Positions 50,192 to 59,471 are shown, numbered from the stretch's first letter. The stretch is DNA of 64,000 bases from Candidatus Zixiibacteriota bacterium (GCA_030605835.1 JAUWHO010000023.1:302896-366895); one strand, 5' to 3'. Notes: a model not told the origin generated them from the letters alone. Program-made: numbers and translations.

Positions 50192-52429
50192 TTACTTCAC
50201 CAGCATCATCCTCCGGGACTCGGTGAAATCGCCAGCGGTCAGCTTGTAGAAGTAGAGGCCGGAGGAGACTTCCGAAGCATCCCAGATGACAGACCTGTAT
50301 CCCGCCTCCTGTGTTTCATCAAGCAGAGTTGCTACCCTTCGACCGAGCAGGTTGTAAATCTTCAATGTGACGTGATTGGAAACTGGCAACTGGTAGTTGA
50401 TCGTGGTCTTGGCATTGAAGGGATTAGGATAGTTCTGCCTCAAGGCGAAATCTGTGGGGACGACACCCTGCCGCTGGAAGGCAAATTCCTCTGCCTCAAA
50501 CCAGTCACCCCTTGCCAACCAGCCAAGGTCTTTGCCTCCCGGAGTTCCAAGCTTGGTGAAAGTGAAGTAAGAGGTGTCGATGATTTCGACCTCGAAGTAC
50601 GGTGTGTGAGGGGTGATGTAAGCCACAAAACTGTACTCACCTGCAGGCGCCATGGGGGGGACGGATTTGCTGAGGTTGTTTTGGCCGATGTCGTTCCATG
50701 GACTGACGCTCACATTGTCATAACTGTGAATCGGTCCGTATTGACCGATACCCGGAACATAGGCGTAAGCCCAAATATCAACAAAGATATTGGTATCGGA
50801 CAGGTTGTAAACCCACGCATCGTAATTAATCGTGCCACCTTCCGGAGGCAGGATGATACAGTTTGCGTGAGGCATAAGCTCGATAGTAGCCGGTGGCTCC
50901 TGACGGAAGTAGAAGGCGCCAATATCGTTTCTGGTGCCGTCGGGGTCGTTGTATCCTGGGTCAGGGTCTCCGGAGTCAATGCAGCAGGAGATCATCTGCA
51001 GATGATAATTCTGAGAATCGGGATTGACGAACTCCGGGTCACAATTGATGTTGCCCAGACCGGGCCAGCCTCCCTCGACGTCACAGTATGTCACTGTGGG
51101 GTAACTACTATATACTGCGCGGATCTCGGGCCCGTTCGGCGCTGTATCGCCCCACAAGATGGTATTTACAATGGTGGGGCTGGAATAGTAGTAGCAAAAA
51201 ATCCCGCCGCCCTGTTGAGCCGAATTGCCGCTTATAGTGTTGCTGCTTATCGTTGGGCAGGAAACGGAATCGCAAAAAATCCCGCCGCCCTGTTGAGCCG
51301 AATTATCGCTTATAGTGTTGCTGCTTATCGTTGGGTTGGAAACGGAATCGCAAGAAATCCCACCGCCCTGTTCAGCCGAATTTCCGCTTATGGTGTTGTT
51401 GCTTATAATTGGGTTGGAAGCCCTAAAGCAGGAAATCCCCCCGCCCTCTAAAATGGTCCTATTCTCGCTAATCACGTTGTATTCTATTATCGGTTGGGCC
51501 TCTCGGCAATAAATTCCACCTCCCTTTGAGTTACCCCTGTTTTCTCTAATGATATTGTATCTTATAATAGTATTGGTACTACAATTTCGGCAATAAATTC
51601 CCGCCCCGTTCCCAGCTCCCCCCGTTTGCTCGGTCGAATTGTCAAAAACGATGTTTTCGCTTATAAGTCCACTTGTCCTCCCAAAACGTATTCCACCGCC
51701 ACTCGCAAGGGATCTATTTCCACTTACGACGTTGCCGCTTACAGTTATATTGGTACTAGCGATGCACATAATTGCTCCACCCCGGCGAGTCTGATTATCA
51801 CTTATGGTATTATGAATTATAGACAGGTCCTGACAAAATACACAATAAATCCCGCCGCCGTAACCGTCTTCGGCTGAATTTTGAGTAATGGAGTTACCGC
51901 TTATCGTTGGAGCACTACGTTCACAAAAAATGGCGCCGCCATGAGCTGAAGGTGCAGTACCGGTGGGTGAATTACGCGTGATGGTGTTATTGCTTATGGT
52001 TGGGCTGGAATAGTAGCAGTAAATAGCTCCACCACAGTTATCCGGCGAACTTCCAGTAGTCTTTCCGTGTTCTAATCGACAATAGCTTATCTGGGAATTG
52101 CTATCAGCGTAAATGAAACGTATCCCGTGCCAGCGGTCCGGGTTGGCAAGCGTATCGCACGTGAAGAAGATCGAATCACTTTCGGTTCCCACCGCCAAGA
52201 GGGTCGCCAAACTGTCTACAATGAACTTGTAGTGCCCCTGGAAATCGACCAGAACTCCCGGCTCAATCACCAGAGTCGATTCCGGAGGGACTCGGATCTC
52301 TCCGACGACATTGTAGGGGCTGTTGTCCCTCGTCCACGTGCCCCACTGGTCACCGGAAACGTCAATAGCGCTGGCTGGTAGCGGAGACAATACGGCGGCT
52401 GCTACGAGAATCGTAAGTAAGCTCCTCAT
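50192..52429 (-). CDS. Secreted beta-helix surface protein with Ig-like and sorting domains
   Basis: 745 residues. A signal peptide (MRSLLTILVAAAVLSPLPASA) is followed by an N-terminal domain nearly identical in plan to the 30069 protein. A long right-handed beta-helix (about 120-450) comes next, with 'SNPTISSNTISDNSAQQGGGIFC' turns that are near-identical at DNA level around 51190-51400. Then come an Ig-like domain (about 515-640, IELMPHANCIILPPEGGTINY) and the sorting domain (NYPNPFNAKTTINYQLPV...KLTAGDFTESRRMMLVK). The ATG follows GGAGGTTCCC, and a TTGACA promoter at 52506 matches that of the 59471 gene. Exported surface protein, ligand unknown. Confidence 0.86.
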   Translation of the reverse strand: MRSLLTILVAAAVLSPLPASAIDVSGDQWGTWTRDNSPYNVVGEIRVPPESTLVIEPGVLVDFQGHYKFIVDSLATLLAVGTESDSIFFTCDTLANPDRWHGIRFIYADSNSQISYCRLEHGKTTGSSPDNCGGAIYCYYSSPTISNNTITRNSPTGTAPSAHGGAIFCERSAPTISGNSITQNSAEDGYGGGIYCVFCQDLSIIHNTISDNQTRRGGAIMCIASTNITVSGNVVSGNRSLASGGGIRFGRTSGLISENIVFDNSTEQTGGAGNGAGIYCRNCSTNTIIRYNIIRENRGNSKGGGIYCREAQPIIEYNVISENRTILEGGGISCFRASNPIISNNTISGNSAEQGGGISCDSVSNPTISSNTISDNSAQQGGGIFCDSVSCPTISSNTISGNSAQQGGGIFCYYYSSPTIVNTILWGDTAPNGPEIRAVYSSYPTVTYCDVEGGWPGLGNINCDPEFVNPDSQNYHLQMISCCIDSGDPDPGYNDPDGTRNDIGAFYFRQEPPATIELMPHANCIILPPEGGTINYDAWVYNLSDTNIFVDIWAYAYVPGIGQYGPIHSYDNVSVSPWNDIGQNNLSKSVPPMAPAGEYSFVAYITPHTPYFEVEIIDTSYFTFTKLGTPGGKDLGWLARGDWFEAEEFAFQRQGVVPTDFALRQNYPNPFNAKTTINYQLPVSNHVTLKIYNLLGRRVATLLDETQEAGYRSVIWDASEVSSGLYFYKLTAGDFTESRRMMLVK

Positions 52430-52505
52430 GGGAACCTCCTACCAGTTAAGGGTTAGTTGTGAAAAATAGTTCTGCTGTCCGTGGCTCTTCTTGAATTTCG
52501 AAAAC

Positions 52506-52535
52506 AGTATATGATTTCTGCACAGCATCTGTCAA
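52506..52535 (-). promoter_or_regulatory. Surface-gene promoter, copy 1
   Basis: On the minus strand TTGACA, 18 bases, TATACT. The spacer (GATGCTGTGC...AAATCA) and leader are conserved with 59546-59575. Confidence 0.68.
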
Positions 52536-52568
52536 GAGAAAAGTTCAATTGTTAAACAAGTTCTTTGA

Positions 52569-52646
52569 GGTGCTGTGGGGAGTTTCCCATACGGGTCGAA
52601 CGACCTCCCGACAGCCTTCCGTCAGGTGGAAACACCTGACGGCACC
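52569..52646. repeat. Paired-hairpin element (mosaic type), copy 2
   Basis: Begins GGTGCTGTGGGGAGTTTCC and ends CACCTGACGGCACC, with an internal perfect hairpin GTCAGGTG/GAAA/CACCTGAC (52621-52640). It shares ends and arm sequences with 33812-33906, but the middle differs. Confidence 0.7.
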
Positions 52647-52670
52647 AAGAATATCTGCCGAGAACCGTTG

Positions 52671-54305
52671 CTACGTTGCCTCTCTATTTTCTCTCAGCCA
52701 GATTGGATTTGTCAGGCACAACTTCTCTTTCCCGTCCACCTCGGAGGTGACCTCCAGGCGGAGGTAACCGTTATGCCCCACCGGCAGGGGAACATTGCGA
52801 TTCGTGTAACGATAAGGTTCTTTGAAGGTGTCAATCTCTTCGCAGACGATTTCTCTCTTTTTCTCCAAGTCGCCGAAGATTATCTGGATGTCCTTCAGTT
52901 TCCCGAACTCCGGGGTGGAGATTGCCTCCACAAGGAGGGTCTTATCCTCGGGGGAAGATTCATCCCCCATTAAAGCGACCCTGTCGTGACCTCTAACGAT
53001 GGCTAGCTGAGCAAAGGGACCCTCAGTGAGGATTGTTCTCCCCCCCGAGAGGGAGTCGAGAATCTTCTCCTTGTTCATTCCCCCCTCGCATAAAACCGCG
53101 CTCCGCACCTGGCCAAAAATCTGTTGATGTCTCTCCTTGAAGCTGAAGAACGGGATATTGACCTGCCTTAGGCGGTTGAAGTTGCCGTGAGCATCCGAGC
53201 CAGCGACAATAAACTTCTTTCGACCCTTAAGAAGCTCTCGAATCCAGGCCTCTTTCCCCTCGAAGAAACTCTCGGTCTTCCTGCCGTTCCAGATCTGGTA
53301 TAGATCGGTCTCTATCTTCTCCAAATCGGCGCTTCTCCAATGACCCCGGTTCAAGAAAATTTTCTCCCAGAGGGTCGGCTTCTCTTTGAGGTGGGCGGCA
53401 ATGGCAAGGCCGCCACTCTCCTTTACTTTTTGAGCAACCTCGGCAGCTTTCACATCCGGACCATTGAAGAACCACTTCTCCGCAGAATCGCCGGCGCCGG
53501 GGATAAACTCCGGATGCTCTAAGATGAGAAGGTGCAGATTCTCCCTATGACTGTTGCCGCAGGAGAGCTCCTCCCCGAAAAGCATCACGAAATCGGGATC
53601 GCTCTCGTTGATGCTACTGCAAATCTCCTGCAATTTCAGCCATTTGGTGAGATTGGGGTCTCTCCTTTTGTCGAAACCGGGGTGGTCGTCAAGATCGTAG
53701 GAATGGTCGGTGACTGCAATCCAGGAGAGACCCAAGACCTTGCCGATTCGGCGGTACACCTCCGGAGGTACCCCGAACTCCACCTGGTCATCGGTGAAGT
53801 GGGAGTGGGTGTGAATATCCCCGTAAAACCAGCCCTCCGCAGCGGGTAAACTATCATCGGAAATGTAAACCTGAAATGGCTTGTGGGAGAGACCCCTATA
53901 GTTGTCGCTTAAGATCTCATAATCCCTTCCCCTCAAATTGAAGAGGACCCTGACCTCCACCTCCACCCACCCCTTGGCCCATTCCGGGGGTTGAAATGAG
54001 AAAATTCGATGCCAGAGGTAGTCCGCCAGGGCCTCACTGCCAGAAAAGAGAACTCTCTCGTCAAGATTATTTCCTTTACGAATCTTTAAGGCGACCCGTT
54101 TCAGAATTATGGGATAACGATCAGCGTCCTTGACTAGCAGGAGAACCGGCAATTGCTCTCCTGGATTCAGCCTCCAGGGCAGATCGGCCACCACTTCCGG
54201 CTCCCTTTTGAAGATGAACGAGGGGAAAAACCTCCAACGGTAGTGCATCTCCGCATATAGGAAGAAGGGGAGAAGTGTGAGCAATTCATGAAAATTTGCT
54301 TTCAT
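52671..54305 (-). CDS. PHP-domain metal-dependent hydrolase
   Basis: 544 residues. The PHP motifs run from about 155 to 420: GDIHTHSHFTDD (HxH and Asp), 'AVTDHSYDLDDHPGF', 'LFGEELSCGN', 'HLLIL', 'IAAHLKEKP', and 'VAGSDAHGNFNR' near the end. These supply the trinuclear metal site of PHP phosphoesterases (CehA/McbA-like). The first 150 residues look like a beta-sandwich, and the last 120 are another domain of unclear kind. No signal peptide is obvious, although residues 5-20 are hydrophobic. Substrate unknown. The start is poorly supported by a ribosome site. Confidence 0.82.
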   Translation of the reverse strand: MKANFHELLTLLPFFLYAEMHYRWRFFPSFIFKREPEVVADLPWRLNPGEQLPVLLLVKDADRYPIILKRVALKIRKGNNLDERVLFSGSEALADYLWHRIFSFQPPEWAKGWVEVEVRVLFNLRGRDYEILSDNYRGLSHKPFQVYISDDSLPAAEGWFYGDIHTHSHFTDDQVEFGVPPEVYRRIGKVLGLSWIAVTDHSYDLDDHPGFDKRRDPNLTKWLKLQEICSSINESDPDFVMLFGEELSCGNSHRENLHLLILEHPEFIPGAGDSAEKWFFNGPDVKAAEVAQKVKESGGLAIAAHLKEKPTLWEKIFLNRGHWRSADLEKIETDLYQIWNGRKTESFFEGKEAWIRELLKGRKKFIVAGSDAHGNFNRLRQVNIPFFSFKERHQQIFGQVRSAVLCEGGMNKEKILDSLSGGRTILTEGPFAQLAIVRGHDRVALMGDESSPEDKTLLVEAISTPEFGKLKDIQIIFGDLEKKREIVCEEIDTFKEPYRYTNRNVPLPVGHNGYLRLEVTSEVDGKEKLCLTNPIWLRENREAT

Positions 54306-54615
54306 TCACACAATTGGTACCAGCAAAGTTTTTTGTAGGTATCTACTCTAGACAGGCCAGCTCGGTGTTAGTCTAGCTATGTACTTGATCAACGTCTAAT
54401 ATGTGCTGATTGAATTCTGGAGTCAAACGGATTATCTACGAAAGATTGTGCTTGACAGTGTGTGCACCAGCGGTTGACTCTAACACGATCTTACAGTTTT
54501 GCCTAAAAGCTGATGTTTTGCACGCTTTTCCCTCTTTTGCCCCTTTTTCCTGCTTTGTCCTGTTTTTCTTTATTATACGCTATTATACTTTTTTTGCCTT
54601 CTTTGCGTTTTTTTC

Positions 54616-54644
54616 TTGACAAACCAAATGTAAAGTGATAGATA
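54616..54644 (+). promoter_or_regulatory. Strong sigma-70-type promoter
   Basis: TTGACA, 17 bases, TAGATA, reading toward the tRNA-Lys genes in antisense. AGGAGG follows at 54666 with an ATA codon (54677) in place of a start, and no annotated gene follows. Confidence 0.6.
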
Positions 54645-54677
54645 TAAGTAAAAGCTATTAGGAAGAGGAGGAACGAA

Positions 54678-54716
54678 TAAGGGAATTCTGCGTCTTGCTG
54701 TTCGAGGGTTCCCTAA
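54678..54716 (+). ncRNA. Candidate leader or small RNA hairpin
   Basis: AATAAGGGAA and TTCCCTAATT form a stem around a 22-24 base loop immediately after AGGAGG, about 25 bases from the predicted start of the promoter above. It could sequester the ribosome site. Speculative. Confidence 0.3.
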
Positions 54717-54745
54717 TTATTTCCGATACTCCTCATGAAGATATA

Positions 54746-54818
54746 TGGCCGCAGGGGGAATCGAACCCCCATCTGCTAATTAAAAGTTAGCAGTCCTTCC
54801 GAGCTAGACGATGCGGCC
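54746..54818 (-). tRNA. tRNA-Lys (TTT), with Glu/Gln-like D arm
   Basis: 73 bases on the minus strand. The acceptor is GGCCGCA/TGCGGCC with discriminator A. The D arm is GTCT...GGAC, the anticodon stem GCTAA/TTAGC with loop CTTTTAA (anticodon TTT), and the T arm has GGGGGTTCGATTCCCCC. The TCGTCTAG..GG.AGGAC D-arm is the form usual in tRNA-Glu and tRNA-Gln, not in tRNA-Lys. Confidence 0.9.
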
Positions 54819-54828
54819 AATGAGAGGG

Positions 54829-54902
54829 TGGGGGTAACGGGATTTGAACCCGTGGATCCCGATTAAAAGTCGGGTGTGTTGTCCAAGCTACACTATACCC
54901 CC
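54829..54902 (-). tRNA. tRNA-Lys (TTT), second and different body
   Basis: 74 bases on the minus strand. The acceptor is GGGGGTA/TACCCCC with discriminator A, D arm GTGT...ACAC, anticodon stem CCCGA/TCGGG with loop CTTTTAA (anticodon TTT), and T stem ACGGG/CCCGT. It shares the anticodon loop with the neighbouring gene but little else. Confidence 0.9.
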
Positions 54903-55132
54903 ACTTTCTTTTTTTCTGCCTTCTCGCAGTCAAATCATCCGTAATCTTCTTCCTTGATATAACACCTAGTACCGGAAGTAGACTATTTGTCTATTAATTT
55001 ACTGGAGAAAGTTTTCTAACGCAAGAAGAATTTAAAAATAATTCGTGTGGAATTATTCGGTCATGCCAGGAGCCCTTGGGGCTGAGGGTATGGCTGGTGG
55101 GGGCGAAACCATCACCCTTACTATGATGAGTT

Positions 55133-55909
55133 TTAATGTGTGGGTAAGTGGTTCAGATATGCCTTGACCGAAAATGGCCACAGCTTGTATTCCAGTCTCA
55201 GGGGGAAGCGGTTCTCATCATCGGAGAGAAAGATCTTGAGTTTGGCCCTCTCGTCAACCAAATGATAAGTCAGAATATCGGTGTCGATGTTCGGCTTGGA
55301 TGCCGGACCAAGATAGCGAAAGCGGACCTCCAACACCTTCGCCGGCAGAGTCCTCTTGTCAATCTTGTATTTCTCCTCCTCTGTCACTTTGACGGTGACC
55401 TCCCAGTTGTATCTGTCCACGTTGAGATTGTAAGTGTATGTGTCCCCCAAATCGAGCTTCTGTCTCCTGAGGAAGAGAATTGCGGAGAAGAAGTCATGAG
55501 ATTTCTGCAGCAACTTGACTTCATCGACGCTGTCGTAGACTGCCACCTCCCTCTCCTGGTCGAAGTTGGTAGTGAAATTCCCCCGAATGGAGCCCTCGTT
55601 GATTCTCCTCAAGTAGCGAATGGGATAGCCGGTATTGGAGTCGACGAAGGTCTCATATTCGTTGTCCACCCTGTAGAGAAGGGAATAGACTCTGGTCGAT
55701 TTGGCTTTCAGGAGGAGGTGATCTACCTCGGTGTTTCCCTCGTAGGAGATTCTCTCGAGCTGGCCGGTTGCCCGCACCACCGTCATCCCCAGGTATTTGA
55801 CGGAATACTCCCAGACCTCCGCACAGGAGGCGCACCCGGGAAGGAGAAGGAGAAACAAAAGCGTCAAAAGCCGGGGCCTCGAGATGATGTGAGGGGTTTT
55901 TCGCTTCAA
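55133..55909 (-). CDS. DUF3108 lipoprotein
   Basis: 258 residues. The signal peptide ends in a lipobox-like LLPGC (Cys26), so it is probably lipid-anchored. The mature part matches DUF3108: 'EVWEYSVKYLGMTVVRATGQLE', 'KSTRVYSLLYRVDNEYETFVDSNTGYPIRYLRRINEG', 'DFFSAILFLR' and 'WLSDDENRFPLRLEYKL'-like end. Function unknown; probably a periplasmic beta-barrel-like fold. TTG start overlapping the stop of the upstream glycosyltransferase by four bases, so the two are one operon, which suggests an envelope glycan role. Confidence 0.85.
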   Translation of the reverse strand: MKRKTPHIISRPRLLTLLFLLLLPGCASCAEVWEYSVKYLGMTVVRATGQLERISYEGNTEVDHLLLKAKSTRVYSLLYRVDNEYETFVDSNTGYPIRYLRRINEGSIRGNFTTNFDQEREVAVYDSVDEVKLLQKSHDFFSAILFLRRQKLDLGDTYTYNLNVDRYNWEVTVKVTEEEKYKIDKRTLPAKVLEVRFRYLGPASKPNIDTDILTYHLVDERAKLKIFLSDDENRFPLRLEYKLWPFSVKAYLNHLPTH

Positions 55910-57087
55910 CTTTTCCTACCTTTCCACTCCGAGGGAGAGAGTAAGCTGGCGATGGAGCAATAAACGAAAAAGGGAGGATAAACCAGCTCCAGAAGCGGCA
56001 GATATTTCAATAGATATCTCTTCCGGAAAATACCAGTGCTCTTGTAGAGGACCAAAAGATCCACGATGAACTTAGCTCCCAGACAGAGAAGCGCAATTTG
56101 AAAGAAGCCGGGGGCATATAGCAGTCCTATTGGAGAGAGAATCAGAAGTAGATAGAACAGAAAGACCAGCGCGGAGAGTAACAGCAAAGCTGGCGAGAAA
56201 TCGAGCGTGGTCGTAAAACGCCGGAGCCTCTGTGTTAGAACCTCAGCGGGGCTTTTGGGCATATCAGTGGTGACGAAAGAACCGAGAGAGGTCATATATT
56301 TCGCCTTGGCCTGGCCGACACGATACGCTTTCTGCAGAAACAGGGTATCATCCCCGGAGGCTTTTGAGCTTATATCTTTGAATCCACCGAGCTGCTCGAA
56401 TAGGCTTCTCCGGTAGGCGAGATTTGAGGCGCTGCCGGTCACGGGATAACCCCACCCGATACTCCCGGCAGAGATGGTCGCGGTCGCCAGAGATTCCAGA
56501 GAATAGAGCTTCTCCCATAGTGAATCGCCGTGCTCTCTGAACGTGAATCCCGCCACCAGGTCCATCTCTGGCTCGAAGTGAGAGACGACAGCTCTAATCC
56601 ACCCTGAGGGGATTTTACAGTCAGCGTCTGTGAACAGCAGAATCTCTCCTTTAGAAGCCGCTATCCCGTAAGTCAGGACTCTCTTTTTGCCGGACAGTTC
56701 TACTTCTCCAGATTCAATCTCAATCCCGGTGGAGCCACGGGTCTCTACCATAGCCCTTGGATTGCCGCTGGACAATCTAATCAGTTTATAGTTGCATCCC
56801 TCCCGTTTTTCTAAGGCCGATTTTGCTATCTCATAAGTCTGGTCTCTCGATTCGTCATCGACGACGATAATCTCATACCTCTGCGGGGGATAATCTTGGT
56901 TCAGAAGAGAGGCCAGGCAGGCTTCGATATTCTCCGCCTCATCCCTGGCGGGAATAATCACAGAGACGGAGGGTTCATCTCTGTTTCCTCCCGGTTTCAG
57001 TCTATACAGACCCCAGAATAAGAGAAGGGTGGAGACAAAATAAACCCCGGCGGTTATCAGCAGCAGAATCTGCAGAAGCTCAGACAT
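55906..57087 (-). CDS. GT2-family membrane glycosyltransferase
   Basis: About 393 residues. One N-terminal membrane helix (about 5-25) precedes the GT-A catalytic domain: 'VSVIIPARDEAENIEACLASLLNQDYP', DDES, 'ILLFTDADCKIPSGW' (the DxD nucleotide-sugar site), 'TGSASNLAYRRSLFEQLGGF', 'EDD'-like GDDTLFLQKA, and QRLRRF (the Q/RxxRW region). Two or three C-terminal membrane helices follow (about 290-345). Such processive-type GT2 enzymes build envelope polysaccharide from the cytoplasm. The ATG at 57087 is preferred; a TTG at 57096 is possible. Confidence 0.88.
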   Translation of the reverse strand: MSELLQILLLITAGVYFVSTLLLFWGLYRLKPGGNRDEPSVSVIIPARDEAENIEACLASLLNQDYPPQRYEIIVVDDESRDQTYEIAKSALEKREGCNYKLIRLSSGNPRAMVETRGSTGIEIESGEVELSGKKRVLTYGIAASKGEILLFTDADCKIPSGWIRAVVSHFEPEMDLVAGFTFREHGDSLWEKLYSLESLATATISAGSIGWGYPVTGSASNLAYRRSLFEQLGGFKDISSKASGDDTLFLQKAYRVGQAKAKYMTSLGSFVTTDMPKSPAEVLTQRLRRFTTTLDFSPALLLLSALVFLFYLLLILSPIGLLYAPGFFQIALLCLGAKFIVDLLVLYKSTGIFRKRYLLKYLPLLELVYPPFFVYCSIASLLSPSEWKGRKS

Positions 57088-57244
57088 ATTGAGCAATTAA
57101 AGGAGGATTTACAGTTGAGGTCAAGCGAAAACTGGCCATTGCGCAGAGCGTTTGAGGTGAACCGCTCAAACTGACCTTGCGACTTCCCCTGATTTCCGAC
57201 ACAGTCCTTGATGGTGATATTTTAGGTGACGGGACAGAAAGAAA

Positions 57245-57267
57245 GGGCGGTGATAAATTCACCGCCC
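57245..57267. repeat. Perfect hairpin at start of surface-gene 3' module
   Basis: GGGCGGTGA and TCACCGCCC enclose TAAAT, then AACGTTGCA and TATCTGCTTAATC as in the modules at 12838 and 29976. It ends at the stop of the surface gene at 57319. Confidence 0.78.
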
Positions 57268-57318
57268 AACGTTGCAGAAAGTAGCTATCTGCTTAATCCG
57301 TTTAATCTGCTGTGAATC

Positions 57319-58290
57319 TCACTTCACCAGCATCATCCTCTTGGTCTCGGTGAAATCGCCAGCGGTCAGCTTGTAGAAATAGAGGCCGGAGGAGATCTCC
57401 GAGGCATCCCAGATGACAGACCTGTACGCAGCCTCCTGCTTCTCGTCCACCAAGGTGACTACCTTCTGTCCGATGATGTTGTAGACCTCGAGCTTCACGT
57501 GGCAGGAGGCCGGCAGTTGGTAATTGATGACCGTGGTCGCGTTGAACGGGTTGGGATAGTTGCTATTTAAGGCGAATTGAGTGGGTGGAACGCCAACGAC
57601 GCCTTTGCCGATGAAGTCCTTATCGCCGAGCCTGGCAAGAACCGTCTGCCACTCTCCGAAAGGTAATTCCAGACTAGCAAGTTGTCCATCACCCGTAACG
57701 GTGAAAGCCATCGAATCTGTGGCTGAGAGCTCGAGATTGTAAACTTCGGCGAAAAGCCAGTAATCCCCGACTGGAGCCGGTGGCGGCACCCGGTGGCACA
57801 TGTCACCCTCAGAGATCCCGTTACCGAACATCCCGAAACGCGCTGGGCCAAAGATTGGACCGTACATGTGGCCGTTAGGCAACCGTACGTTGACCTTGAA
57901 AGAGAGCGACAGGTAGTCCGGCGTATTGTTTTCGCAGATCACGTGGTAACAGAGAGTGTCTCTGTGAACCACCAGCGTGTCGCCGGGAACAATGGTTAAG
58001 GTGATTTCGTCGCCACAGCCAACTCCGAACGCCCCAATGTCCATCCCGCCTTGGCCAGCGCGAACACAGCAGGAATCCGCATGTAGGTAGTAGTTCCCCG
58101 TATCTGGGTAGCAAAACCCCGGGTTGCAGCTGATGTTGCCTTCTCCGGGCCAGAGTGTGTCTTGTATGTCACAGTAAGTTATGATTGGAGACCCTGCAAC
58201 GATGCAGATCTCGGAGCCTTCTGGTGCACTGTCGCCCCAGAAGATGGTATTAGTGACCACAGGGTCAGACACATCAAGATACATCGCCCC
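57319..58290 (-). CDS. Surface beta-helix protein, 3' part after frameshift (Ig-like plus sorting domain)
   Basis: This frame continues the beta-helix protein that starts at 59471. It resumes as AMYLDVSDPVVTNTIFWGDSAPEGSEI, the usual last beta-helix turn. A Asp/Gly-rich linker, an Ig-like domain (LTIVPGDTLVVHRDTLCYHV...) and a complete sorting domain (NYPNPFNATTVINYQLPAS...KLTAGDFTETKRMMLVK) follow. The join needs one extra G in the G6 run at 58287-58292. The frame alone has no ribosome site, so without frame restoration this part would not be made. With it, the protein would be 717 residues, like its paralogues. Confidence 0.75.
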   Translation of the reverse strand, partial: GAMYLDVSDPVVTNTIFWGDSAPEGSEICIVAGSPIITYCDIQDTLWPGEGNISCNPGFCYPDTGNYYLHADSCCVRAGQGGMDIGAFGVGCGDEITLTIVPGDTLVVHRDTLCYHVICENNTPDYLSLSFKVNVRLPNGHMYGPIFGPARFGMFGNGISEGDMCHRVPPPAPVGDYWLFAEVYNLELSATDSMAFTVTGDGQLASLELPFGEWQTVLARLGDKDFIGKGVVGVPPTQFALNSNYPNPFNATTVINYQLPASCHVKLEVYNIIGQKVVTLVDEKQEAAYRSVIWDASEISSGLYFYKLTAGDFTETKRMMLVK

Positions 58291-59471
58291 CCTGAGTCCG
58301 CGGCATTCCTGCTGAAGGTGTTGTTCAGCAACGTGGGATTCGAGTAATAGCCAAAAGCCACACCACCGCCCAACCTGCTCGCTACATTGTTGGTAATTCT
58401 GTTGAAATTCAGTGTGGGGTCGCAGTGGTCACTAGCATAGACACCACCACCGATATCCGCCGTATTGCTATCCAGAATGTTGTTGCTAAGGATAGGACTG
58501 GAGTTAACTCGGCACGCAATGGCGCCGCCATCCCTGGCTGAATTAGCTCTGATCGTATTGCCGCTTATCGTTGGACTGCTGTTGGAAAGACAACAAATCC
58601 CACCGCCATTCTCGTTGGCTGAATTTCCGGTAATAGTGTTGTCGGTTATCGTCGGGTTTGCTGTTTCCAAACAGCCGATACCACCACCTGTCCCCGCAGA
58701 GTTATTTCGAATGATGTTGTTGGCGATGGTTGGGTTGGAGAACGATGAGCTGAAAATGCCACCGCCAGTGGCGCTTACATTAGCGGCATTACCCTCGATA
58801 GTGTTGTGGGTTATCGTCGGGTTCGATAAGGCGCAGTAAATCCCGCCTGCACCGCCCTCAGTAGACGAATTATTGCTTATGGTGTTACTATCTATAACGG
58901 CATTCGAATTATAGCTGCAATTAATGCCGCCTGTCTCCGTGCCCCAATTATCAGTTATCGTGTTGTGGTTTACGGTGGGGCTGCTATTGTCACAATGAAT
59001 GCCGCCGCTGTAGCGAGCAGAATTATTCGTGATTGTATTGTGCGTTATAGTGGGGCTGCTGTTTTCACAGTAGATACCCCCCCCACGGCCATCAGAACCA
59101 CTACCTTCCGCCTTCCCATATTCAATCCGACAGTAGGATAGTTGGCAGCCATCCTGCGCGTCGATCAATCGGATACCATGCCAGCCCGTGGACGGATCGG
59201 CTGCGGTGAATAGAATGGAGTCACTTTCCGTTCCGTTTGCTTCCAGGCAACCGTAAACGATAAACTTATAGTGTCCCTGGAATATCACCTGGACGCTGTC
59301 GTGAATGTACAGCGTAGAATCAACGGGCACGAAGATCTCGCCGTTGACGTTGTAAGGGTTTCCCGAAGCATACCAGTGACCATACACCGGGCCCGGGCCA
59401 ACTTCGGTGGCGGCAGCGGTCAGCGGAGACAACACGACCGCCACCAGTAGGATGGTAACTAAGCTCCTCAT
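58287..59471 (-). CDS. Surface beta-helix protein, 5' part (frameshifted)
   Basis: From the ATG at 59471 (GGAGGTTCCC upstream) the frame encodes a signal peptide (MRSLVTILLVAVVLSPLTAAA), an N-terminal domain close to that of the 12923 protein (TEVGPGPVYGHWYASGNPYNVNGEI), and a beta-helix to residue about 395 (TFSRNAADSGG). After the G6 run it leaves the correct frame, reads RCILMCLTLWS... and stops at 58179. As sequenced, the product would lack the Ig-like and sorting domains and would not be surface-retained. Either a real mutation, a phase-variable tract or a sequencing error. Confidence 0.78.

Larger units (their letters stand above)
54306..54745. other. AT-rich intergenic region
   Basis: A T-rich stretch on the plus strand (54520-54620) precedes a strong promoter and a hairpin leader. 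A small open frame with a Phe-rich tail here is an artefact of the T-runs. Nothing else recognised in 54306-54520. Confidence 0.6.

Noticed and set aside
54410..54619. 69-codon frame ending in Phe-rich sequence
   Set aside because: Produced by T-runs; no ribosome site, and it ends in the promoter at 54616.
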